Shown in pieces: positions 10,937 through 21,315 of a stretch of DNA of 64,000 nt (position 1 is its first letter; each line of letters starts with the position of its first letter). A program made the translations under genes and the position numbers. The stretch is taken from positions 87,588,250 to 87,652,249 of the forward strand of contig NC_079504.1 of the NCBI RefSeq assembly GCF_030052815.1, read 5' to 3'. Source of the DNA: Hevea brasiliensis. Its lineage: Eukaryota; Streptophyta; Magnoliopsida; Malpighiales; Euphorbiaceae. A model generated the notes under the pieces. The model did not search any database, was not told the origin of the DNA, and was given only the letters and a program-made list of their open reading frames with translations.

Positions 10937-12796
10937 TGTAACACCCTCACTGTAGTAATTCCGCACATTCTACTGTTTCGGTGATCGGTGTTGGTCTGGA
11001 CAGCTAGAATGTCTGGAAAAATATTTAAACTAAAGTGAGGAGTCATAAATAACTCAAATATTAATAAGAAAAATTTAGGAAAAAATTTAGAAATAAAATA
11101 CAACCAAGTTAAATGAGCCGGTGCCCTAGCGATGGGTAACCCAGTGGGAAGTTGTGGTCCTCGTAACTAGGAGCCCTAGACCAGAGAGAAAATTCATAAA
11201 ATAATTTTTGGGACTTCAGAGAAAATTCATTGAGATTTCTATGACATTAAAATACCACAAAAAGATTTAGAAAATTTTTTCAATCAGTACAAACAATTTC
11301 AGTCTGTTAAGCCAAACCGAGGGCATTTTGGTCATTTTGTCTTCAGAGACAATTTTTGGCCGACTTGTCCAGTTAAGTAAATCATTATTATGATCTAAAA
11401 TATGAATAAATATTGCTAAAAATTGAATTGGAAATGAGTAGAAAAGAAAAGGAAAGAAAAATGAAAGAAATTAGGAATTATGACATCACATGATGTCATT
11501 AACATGCCCCCACCCAATCACCATTTGACAAACTAATAAAAAGAGACAAAAATGAACTTAAAATGAGATAAAAAAAAAAAACCAAAAAACAAAAGAAACC
11601 AACATTTTCTTCTTCATATGAGCTGAACCAAGAGACAGAGAGAAAAAAAAGACCTCCATGAAAGCTCTTGCTCAAGCTTAATTTTCCCTAAGCTTTCCAC
11701 CCCAAAACCCTAAACTTCCTTCACAAAAAATTATCCCTAAACCTTGAGGAAGCTTTAAGTAGCAGAAAATTGAAGAGAGATTGAAGTTTTAACAAGCCAA
11801 GAAAGTGGTTAAAAGACGTTAGTGCTATTTCCTTCCATATTCTTTTAGTAAACTTAAATTTGAGCATGAAAATGGAAAGAATTACAATAAAAAAATTAAG
11901 AAACTATTCATGTTTGATGGAAGAAGAATTTTGGTCAGCATGTGTACCTATGGGAATTGATGAATTTAAATGAAATAAAATGTGTTTATTGGAGTTGCTT
12001 AGTAGGTATTTGTGATTGGATGTGTTAGATAGCATGGATAGCAAGAAATGGACACTTTGGGAATTAGGGTTTGTGAAAATTTAGAGTTTTGCTTAGGTAA
12101 TGGCATATTAACATTGTAATGGTCAATTAGTGACCATTTGAATGTGTGTGAGGAGGAATTGAAGTGAGTAAGGATAATGGAGTTGAGCTTAGGCATGCTG
12201 CCCTTGGTGACCTGCAGGACTAGGTGTGAGTCCAGCAGGTTTGGCCAGCGATAACTGGATTTGTATAGGTTCAATTGGTGCAAGCCAATTGGACATGAAA
12301 CTAGAAACATAATGGCACAACTTTGATGAAGAAACCTTGCCCAGAAAATGAAACCAAGTTGACCTAAAAATTACCCTAATCCGGGTGACCAGCATGCTAT
12401 CCCTGAAAAATGACCAAATGAATAGTCTTTGTTCAAAAGGTCATAACTCAGAGTAGAAAAGCTTAATTGATCTAAAATTTTACCAGCAGAAAGCTGAGAC
12501 ATAGCCCTAAAACTTTCATGAAGAACACAAATCTAAATTTTGATCATAACCTAGTCAAATTACCAACTACACTTAGGTCACCAAATCTGCTATAACCAAT
12601 TTTGCCCAGAATTTTGGATTCTGTCCATTCCGGCCAGTTATGGTAAAATGACTATAACTTGAGCTAAAAAACTCCAATTGGAGTGATTCAAAAAGGAAAT
12701 TAAAGAAGACACATAAAGGAACAACTTTGATGAAGAACATTTTGCCAAATTTCCACTGTAACAATAACCAATAGAATAGTAAACTTAAGGTATGAA
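10937..12796 (+). repeat. Family 1 3' LTR of gag-only element, part 1
   Basis: Starts TGTAACACCCTCACTG. It carries a CCC-TAGCGAT-GGG hairpin near 11124-11137 and a perfect inverted repeat TGACATCA-CA-TGATGTCA at 11481-11498. It stops at about 12796, where the family 2 pol element begins. The remainder resumes at 25162. Compared with the 5' LTR copy (3596-9744), about 0.8 kb is missing at the insertion point. Confidence 0.82.
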
Positions 12797-12813
12797 GTTA
12801 AGCGAGCCGAGAA

Positions 12814-15800
12814 CCCTATGTTCGGTAGTGCGTTCTCCTGTTCTAGTGACCAGTGTTGTCCGGACAGCTAGAATGCCTAGAACTACACTTCAATATGAGT
12901 GAGGTGACATAAAATAATGAAATACAAGAAAAAAAATACAAGAAAAACAAAGGAAAAATAATAGTAAAGAAATGCAATCAAGTTAAGCAAGCCGAGAACC
13001 CTAGCGATGGGTGACCGCACCGGGAAGTCACGGCGTGGACCGTTGACTAGCCCTGGACCGTGAGGAACCCTGAAAAATATTTTTAGGACTTAAATAGACA
13101 TCTATTGAAATATAAATATCAATAGAAATATCAAAGAAAAATTAAATAATTAGTACAAAGAAAAGTGAGAAATCGAAAAACAGACAAAACCTGGTGTTAC
13201 TGAAAAATCGGGAATGCAACCCGAACAGGGGCATTGTGGTCATTTGACATCCCGAGTTGTCTTTTGACCTAAATTTTCATTAAAAACACATGATATTACA
13301 CTTGGAAAATGTCATGAAAAATTAATTTAGTGGTACCTAATGTAAATAGCAAAAATGGAGGGTAAATGGAGTAATTATCAATTAAAACATATAATATACT
13401 TTAATTAAGGTGAGTGGACCACTATGGGAATTAAATTAACATCTTATGGGCAGGTGTACTTCCACTAAACATCATCTTCTTCATTTCTTTCATCCAAGCC
13501 AAAATGAAACCTTAGAAATCCACCATTGCCGCATTTGATTCAAGCTTCATCATCTCCTCCATTTCACCTCCAAACACCAAAGTTCCTTCACTAATCTTGA
13601 TCCCCACCTCACAAGGAAGAAGTAGATACCAAAATCAAGGGAGTTTAGTGAAGATTTAACAAGCCTCATCAATAGGAAAGTTTGAGTTTTATATTGTTGC
13701 TTTGTTAAAGTTTATAAGGGTGTTATGGGTGTTTGATTTATGGAGAGATTTTTGAGGTTTGATGTTTAAATGGGGAAGTGTACTTTTGGCAGCCATGGAA
13801 ACACCTTGAAGGCAGTTTATTTTTGCTTGTAAATGGTGAATTAAATGATTGATTAAATGTATATTGTGTAGAAAATTGTTTGGGTGATGTATACTTAGTA
13901 TATGTAAATGTGAATTGAAATTTGAAGCTTGAAAATTAATGGAATGTAAAGGTACCATTGCGGCAGATTGTTAACTCTTGAAGAATGCTGGAATTCATGC
14001 TTGGTTTATGGTATATTAATGTTGAATTGTGTTGGATGTTAGGGTAGTTTGAGTGTATATATGATGGTGTGAAGTTGGACATGAAAAAAATATTATGGTT
14101 AGGTGATTGAATTGTTGTAAATTGAGTTGAAAAATTCTGCACTTTATGGAGTATGTTGAATGTAATTGTAAGCTGCTAAAATGACCTATAATGTGTTGTG
14201 AATTATGTTTAGGTCATGATACAACCAGAATTGACTTGAATATTGAGTTTGGTAAGTGTTAGGAGTGATCCTTGATGTGTATGAAAGAAATGCAATAAGG
14301 CAGTTTGTGTTTTAGGCCTATAACTTTAAGTGTGTGGCTCTAATTGGTAAGAGATCAATTGGAGGTGCAACTAGCCACAAAATGTGCCAACTTTCATGAA
14401 GGAAGCTTGCCAAAATTCTGCTTGCAAGGTAGCTTGAAAAATGACCAAATCCGGATTAAGTGCAAATAAGGCTTGAAAATTGACCATTTGGGAAGCAGTT
14501 AGTGTTTAGGACATAACTCACTCAAAACAGGTCCAATTGACCTGAAATTTTGACCATGAATAACTAAGACCCATATCTACAAGTCTTATGAAGACACCAA
14601 AGCCCAGAAATGACCATAAGCAAGTCAAACAGCTTGCACAAGTTCGGGTCCAAAAACTGGCAGAACCAAAATTGACCTAAAATGACCTAAAGTGACCAAT
14701 TTTGGTGCAATTTGACCAGCAATAGTAAAATGACCATAACTTGGTCTACATAACTCAGAATGACCTGAAATTTTTCCCTGCTTTCCATAAGACATATATC
14801 TACAAGTTTTTAGTTTTGACCGAAACCCCAAAATGGAGGGAACTAGGTCGTCCGGCTAGGTCAAACTAGTATCCCGGAATCCAGCAAATTGCAAGAAAAT
14901 GCAGTATACACGGAACTGAAATTGGTAACATGTACCAACCCTAAAAGACTATCAAATATGACATATTAGTAACACTAAAACCTAATTTACCTAAAACGCA
15001 TCGAGGGTCGATATATTAGGTTGATTAAGCAAATAATAGCATTCAGTGAATTACTTATCAAGCATTATCGTTAGAGACAGTTTAATTTAGTACTGAAACA
15101 CTTCAAAGTTAGCAAAGACTCAGGAAAAGGGAAGGAAACACTGAGTCAAGACCAGGAGACAGTTATCAGAGGTTTGTGCACAACAACTATTTCTTTTGAA
15201 TTTTTCAATTGAAATGAATTATGACTATTTGTACATTATTGTTTTAAATTGTGGAAATGTGTTTGAATGGATATTTATTGCTTGAAAAGCATTGTAAATG
15301 GTTTGAAACTGTGAGAAATTGTTTGAATGATATAGATGGATACTTATTGATTGAAAAGCATTGGAAATGGTTTGAAACCACAGCTATCATGTATATTGAT
15401 TGTATTCCTCACTAGCTTGTCTAGTGGGACGAATTGAATTCCCTCTCTGGCTGAAGTGTTGAGATGTGCGCCTGTTGAGGACGAATTGGATGAGTACTCA
15501 TATTTTTGCTAGCTAGCTATGTTATTCCTCATTAGTCATTGACTTTTGGGACGAATTGAATACCTCATTAGCCATCGGCTTTTGGGACGAATTGAACTTT
15601 GGAACATGATTAAGCTGTGTGTGGTTTATTGATATGTATTGGGAAATTGTGAAATGGAGTTTAAATTCTTATTGACATTCACTGTCTTTTGAATTTAACC
15701 GTGATTTGACTTTTTGAAATTTATTGTGATATTGAGAAATGGAGTTTAAAGTCCTATTGACATTCACTGTCTTTTGAATTTAACTATGTTTTGATTACTG

Positions 15801-16149
15801 AGATTTATTGTGATATTGTGTTAAATTCCTTCTGACATTCATTATCTTGAATTTAACTATGATTTTACGTATCCATCATTTAAATGATTTATGAAATGTG
15901 ATTTAAAGTTGTATTTGGTTAATGTTGTGCACCACTGAGACGTTGTCTCAGCGATAACTTTTTATTGCTGTCGTAGGTAGACAGACGGACAGGGCAGCAG
16001 ACTAGGCTGCTAGTACATCTAGCGAGAGATTATCGGGTATAATGAGTATACCACATTTTGCATTTTTTACTATAATGTATGACCACTGTATGTACATATT
16101 GTTTTTGGTTTTGAGCAGTTGTAAATTAAAATTGTACATTGAAGTTGTA
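12814..16149 (+). repeat. 5' LTR of pol element, truncated at both ends
   Basis: Aligns along its length with 21316-24750. The start (CCCTATGTTCGG) lacks the leading TGTAACAC. The end breaks off at GAAGTTGTAAA, about 410 bp short of the LTR end. It holds the ACCC-TAGCGAT-GGGT hairpin (12998-13012) and the two-hairpin module (15929-15978, stem CTGAGAC/GTCTCAG). The donor-like site is mutated to AGGAAAG (about 13675), where the 3' LTR reads AGGTAAG. No gene is seen. The antisense frame 13689-13958 recurs in the sister LTRs only because they are near-identical copies. Confidence 0.85.
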
Positions 16150-17669
16150 AAAATTGACCAAATTGTGCACTAAAAGTGCAATCTGTCCAGCTTTAGCAAA
16201 TTGACCATATCTTGGTCTACACAACTCGGAATGATCTGAAATTTTGCCCCACGTGCAATAAGACATAGAGCTACAATTTTGCTTCTTTGACCAGAAGCTA
16301 AAAACCAAGGGAAGTAGGACTTTAAGCTAGACTAATCTAGCACACAAAAATTAAGAATTTGACATTTTGCATACAATGATGCTTGAAGCATTTTGGCAAT
16401 GAATGCCAAATTGTAAAAATGGTAAATTGCACTATATTGGCAGCATATTGAGATATAAATTGTGATATATTGATGCTAGAAACAACTTATCCATATTACC
16501 TAAAAAGGTCAACATATGCATTGACTTGTGAATTATATAATAGTTAGTAAACTCCAAAAATTGAAGAATTAAACAATTAATTATTAATTTGCCATAGTTT
16601 GCCTAGTTGACTAGTATGGATAGGTTGGCATGCCAATAGGATTCGACAAATTGCTCATAAATGACTTCATGCCATATCGTGTTTTTACGGCTTATTATGC
16701 CAAGATCAGGATTTTAATAGCCTACGGCTATACATATTGTATATTTATTTTTGGCTTATCGCGATTGACTATATGGCTTTTAGCCACGCTATTTGCACAT
16801 CGGAGACACTTTGTGACCGATGGTGTGACGGCCCGAGGTACTAGGTACCCAAAGGCAAGATATCCGTTTATCCAGTCTGGTCAGTATATAGGCTACACGG
16901 GCAGTAATTCAAGTACTATTAAGTTCAAATACCTAAATCCAGTCTACTGACATACAGCACCATCAAAAATTTGTAAACACTTTATTTACTTTATTTTAGT
17001 ATATATTTCTTTATATTTGGCACCACTAAGCAAAATTGCTTAGCGCGTTGCTTTTGTAACGCGTAGGTATTGGAGATACAGCTGGGGAGCCCAGCAGACC
17101 TACGACCGGGTGAGACATCAGATCTGCACAGGAGTCCAGAGTCATCTGCACTGCATTGCATACATGGTAGGACTTAGGATATCTTGTATTTTGTACTTTT
17201 GTTGTATATTTGAAATTTGGCCCTGTATTTTATAATGTTATGAAAGCTCTAAGGTTTGTAATATTTTGTACATATTAAATAACATGGAAATTTTCTGTAT
17301 ATATTTAAATTATTATGGACTGTATTATGGAACTGTTTAATGACTGTAAAAGTCTATTGACTTTACTGAGAAATAGAGACTGTGAAATATTTGAGATTTT
17401 GATATCATAATATTAAACTGTTTTCAACAGGTTTGGAAGGACAGTTTGTCCTAAATATAGACGGCACCTTGCCAAATTTTTATTACCAGTCTTGAAACAC
17501 TGATTTTAACAAAGTATGACAATAGTATCAACATGATATGAATATTACATAAATGACTTCTTAAAATCAAATTGAGTTCAAGAAATGAGATAATCACAGA
17601 CTAGGTGTTCCGGCATGCCGTGCAGCATGCCTTGCTCGGCTATACTGTAGACAGGTGAGGGGTGTTACA
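16150..17669 (+). repeat. Truncated family 1 LTR inside pol element
   Basis: From about 16150 the sequence switches to the 3' 1.5 kb of the LTR seen complete at 28607-32003 and ends GGTGTTACA at 17669. Its 5' half is gone and is fused to the broken end of the 5' LTR at an A-rich microhomology. The simplest reading is a family 1 LTR inserted in gag, then one deletion joining the two LTR interiors. It contains the TTGGCATGCCAA palindrome (16625-16636) and the two-hairpin module (17020-17069, CTAAGCAA/TTGCTTAG then CGCGTTGC/GTAACGCG). Confidence 0.82.
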
Positions 17670-18592
17670 GCACTAGTAGTCGCAGAGTTGGACCACCTCC
17701 TACTACTGCAGAAGGGTCAGTTCAGATCCCTGTCACCAGAAGTTCACAACCACCTAGTAAAGGTAGAGGCAGGGGTAGAGGTAGCTCAGCAGGCAGCCAA
17801 GGCACAGTAAAACATTCAGAGCAAGATAGTGCTCCAGTCAGAGTCTATGCAATGAGACAGAGAGAAGAGGCCGAGACATCTGATGTTGTAGCTGGTACCT
17901 TCTCAACTTTTAATCAAGATGTGTTTGTGTTATTTGATTCGGGTTCTACCCATTCTTATGTGAGTGCTAGCATCATTGATTGCATTGCTGTTCCATGTAC
18001 AAAAATGGACTTTGAGGTGCTAGTAACAAGTCCGCTAGGACAGGAGGTCAGGGTTAATAGAATGTATAGAGATTGTCCTTTGGTGATCCAAGGACACACT
18101 TTTCTGTCTGATTTCATTGAAATGCCCTTCAGAGATTATGATATCATCTTGGGCATGGATTGGTTAGCCAGGCATCATGCCATGATTGGTATCGGTGAAG
18201 ACGATCACTTTTGGCCTCCTCAAGACAAAGGTCTTGTGGTAATACATGGGGAGAGGCAATTATTGCCATCAAACATCATTTTGGCTGCACTAGCCAGAAA
18301 AATGATCAGAAAGAGGTGTGAAGCATACTTGGCACATGTGGTAGACACCCAAGTGGGGAGTCCAGCATTGAAGGACATCCCTACAGTATATGACTTTCCA
18401 GATGTGTTTCCTAATGAATTACCAGGATTACCTCCGGAAAGAGAAGTGCAGTTTGAAATTAATGTTATGCCTGGTGTGGAACCAATCTCCATAACACCAT
18501 ATAGAATGGCACCAACAGAGTTGAAGGAGTTGAAGATACAGTTACAAGAATTACTTGAAAAGGGCTTCATCTGCCCTAGTGTGTCACCTTAG
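17670..18592 (+). pseudogene. Gag C-terminus and aspartic protease
   Basis: The first ~180 bp read in frame as the end of gag: a serine/proline stretch, then a GRGRGRG basic run. It passes straight into the protease. The protease releases the pol enzymes from the polyprotein. Its active site is D-S-G-S at 17936-17947 within FVLFDSGSTHSYVS, and the GMDWL motif is near 18152. The frame continues through the linker into the first residues of reverse transcriptase and stops at TAG 18590-18592, where relatives have tryptophan (SPWGAP). The next open stretch is in the same frame, so this is a single nonsense change. All of gag before this point is missing. Confidence 0.88.
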
Positions 18593-19282
18593 GGAGCACC
18601 AGTGTTGTTTGTTAAGAAGAAAGATGGTACTCTTCGCTTATGTATAGATTATCGGCAGTTGAATAAGGTGACAATAAAGAACAGATATCCATTGCCTCGC
18701 ATTGATGATCCGTTTGATCAGTTGAAGGGTGCAACGGTATTCTCCAAAATTGATTTGCGATCTGGTTATTATCAGTTGAAGGTGCAAGAGCAGAGTATTC
18801 CAAAAATTGCTTTCAGAACTCGGTATGGCCACTATGAGTTTCTAGTAATGCCATTCGGGTTAACAAATGCTCCAGCTGCTTTTATGGATCTGATGAACAC
18901 TATCTTCAGACCATATCTCGATCAAATTGTGGTGGTGTTTATTGATGACATTTTGATATATTCGAGGAATGCAGAGGAGCATGATAGACATCTGCGGATT
19001 GTACTGCAGACTTTAAGGGAGAAACAGCTATACGCCAAATTGTCGAAATGTGAATTTTGCCTAAAAGAAATCTCCTTTTTGGGACATGTTGTGTCAGCTG
19101 AAGGGATCAAGGTAGATTCCAGCAAGGTAGAAGCTATCCTTAATTGGAAGCCGCCCAGGAATATCACAGAAATTCACAGTTTTCTAGGTTTAACTGGATA
19201 TTACCGTCGGTTTGTGAAAGGGTTTTCTATGTTATCTTCTCCACTGACCAAACTGCTTCGGAAAGATGTAAAATTTCAGTGA
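18593..19282 (+). pseudogene. Reverse transcriptase domain
   Basis: It copies element RNA to cDNA. Motifs appear in family order: [58 protein letters not shown], and the catalytic FIDD (aspartates at 18944-18949). The thumb/connection sequence [11 protein letters not shown] follows. It is in frame with the protease after the stop at 18590. The frame ends at 19280-19282 because two bases were lost near 19273 (the related copy at 50308 keeps the fuller version), shifting RNase H into another frame. Confidence 0.92.
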
Positions 19283-19790
19283 TGATAAATGCCAAAGAAA
19301 GTTTTGATGAGTTGAAGAGGTGTTTAACTGAAGCTCAAGTCCTCACTTTACCTACTCCGGGTAAAGAATACACAGTTTATAGTGATGCTTCTCACAATGG
19401 GTTAGGCTGTGTACTGATGCAAGATCGGAATGTCATTGCTTATGCATCACGTCAGCTGAAACCGCATGAGAGGAACTACCCAACACATGATTTGGAGCTA
19501 GCAGCTATTGTTTTTGCTCTGAAGATCTGGAGACACTATTTGTATGGGGAGAAATGCTACATTTACATAGATCACAAGAGCTTGAAGTACTTAAGCACAC
19601 AGAAGGAATTGAATTTGAGGTAGAGGAGATGGTTAGAACTCATTAAAGATTATGATTGCTTAATAGACTATCAGCCAGGGAAAGCAAATGTGGTGGCTGA
19701 CGCCTTAAGTCGTAAGACTATGGCAAGTCTCAGAGTTTCTCCTTTGTCCATGGTATATGAATTGAAAGCACAAAGATGCCGCTTTAGAGA
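19283..19790 (+). pseudogene. RNase H domain
   Basis: It degrades RNA in the RNA:DNA hybrid. It reads [15 protein letters not shown] (first catalytic Asp at 19384-19386), [12 protein letters not shown] with the catalytic Glu, then [10 protein letters not shown] and ADALSRK. It runs in the frame open to 19623, where TAG (AAG in the related copy at 50649) interrupts it. The frame then continues through [11 protein letters not shown] to about 19765, where a one-base gain shifts it again. DHKSLKYL and [14 protein letters not shown] are typical of Tekay/Del-type elements. Confidence 0.88.
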
Positions 19791-21268
19791 TTGATGATGA
19801 GGGACAGACAGTAGTTGCATGGCATGTACAGCCAGTGTTGATTGATCAGATCAGAATGGCTGCTCAGAGTGATGAAAAATATCATAAGCTACTGAAAGAA
19901 GTCCAGTAGGGCAAGAAACCTGATTTTTCTGTGAAAGATGATGGTTTATTGCTACATCAGGGCAGAATGTGTGTTCCTAGTGATGTGGAATTGAGACAAA
20001 TCATTATGAAGGAAGCACATGAGTCTCCTTTTGCTATGCACCCTGGTGGAACTAAAATGTACAGAGGGCTGAAAGAGCATTACTGGTGGATGGGTATGAA
20101 GAGAGATATAACTGAATTTGTTTCCAAATGCCTAACTTGTCAGCAAGTAAAGGCAGAACATCAAGTTCCAGCTGGTTTGTTACATCCTTTGTCAGTACTA
20201 GAGTGGAAATGGGAACAAATAACTATGGATTTTGTTACAGGACTTCCAAAGACACAGAGTGGTCATGATGCAGTATGGGTTATAGTTGACAGACTGACCA
20301 AGTCTGCTCACTTTTTGCCAGTGCGGATGGACTATAGCCTGGAAAGATTGGCCAGATTGTACATATATGAGATTGTAAAACTGCATGGAGTGCCAGTATC
20401 AATTGTGTCTGACAGAGATCCTAGGTTCACTTCTAGATTCTGGGGTAGTCTACAGAGAGCCCTAGGAACTAGATTGAACTTCAGCACAGCATTCCACCCA
20501 TAGACAGATGGCCAGTCTGAGAGGGTAATTCAGATATTGGAGGACATGCTACGTGCTTGTGTGATTGAATTTGAAGGTAGTTGGGATACACACTTACCTT
20601 TGATTGAGTTTGCTTATAACAACAGCTACCAATCAAGCATTGGAATGCCTCCATATGAAGCTTTGTATGGCAGAAAGTGCAGAACTCCCTTATGTTGGGA
20701 TGAAGTAGGTGAAAGGAAGATGATTGGGCCAAAAATTGTTCAGCAGACAGAGGAAAAGATCAGATTGATCAGAGATAGACTCAAGGCTGCATCAGACCGT
20801 CAGAAGTCCTATGTTGATCTGAAGAGAAGAGATATTGAATATGTAGTGGGTGATAAAGTATTCCTCAAAGTTTCTCCTTGGAAGAGGATTATGAGATTTG
20901 GCAGAAAGGGGAAACTGAGTCCTCATTTCATTGGACCATATGAGGTTCTGGAAAGAGTGGGTCCTTTGGCATATCGGTTGGCATTACCTCCAGAGTTAGC
21001 AAGGATACACAATGTCTTCCATGTGTCCATGTTAAGGAAGTACAGATCTGACCCATCTCATGTACTATCCGTTGAAGAGATTGAGGTAAATCCAGACCTC
21101 TCATATGAGGAAGAACCCATAGAAATTCTGGCTTATGAGGTGAAGCAGCTGAGGAATAAACAGATACACCTGGTTAAAGTGCTGGGGAACCATCATTCAG
21201 GCCAGGAAGCTACTTGGGAACGTGAAGAGGATATGAGGAGACAGCACCCACAGCTGTTCAGAGACTAA
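19791..21268 (+). pseudogene. Integrase with C-terminal chromodomain
   Basis: It inserts cDNA into the genome. An HHCC zinc-binding part (H...H...CLTC, about 20020-20145) is followed by the DD35E core: Asp at 20228 (MDFVTGLP), Asp at 20411 (SDRDPRF) and Glu at 20519 (GQSERV). The GPY/F module (FIGPYEVLERVGPLAYRLALP) comes next. The C-terminal chromodomain (about 21095-21260, EEEPIEILAYEV...ATWEREED) in this family is thought to steer insertion to methylated-histone heterochromatin. TAG codons at 19907 and 20501 replace CAG (Gln) seen in the copy at 49836-55845. The rest is open, including 20537-21268 (243 aa). Confidence 0.92.
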
Positions 21269-21301
21269 TGCCAGGTAAAATTTCGAGACGAAATTTATTT
21301 T

Positions 21302-21315
21302 AAGGGGGGGAGAAT
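21302..21315 (+). other. Polypurine tract
   Basis: AAGGGGGGGAGAAT directly before the LTR start TGTAACACC at 21316. It is preceded by the conserved TTTCGAGACGAAATTT palindrome-like stretch (about 21280-21297) also present at 52292 and, altered, at 10900 and 56935. Confidence 0.88.

Noticed and set aside
16630..16950. 106-aa plus-strand frame
   Set aside because: It runs through the GGC/GCC hairpin string of a family 1 LTR. The counterpart at 30960-31280 is not open in the same way.
20198..20732. Antisense frames over integrase
   Set aside because: Shadows of the pol coding strand, which has the recognisable motifs.
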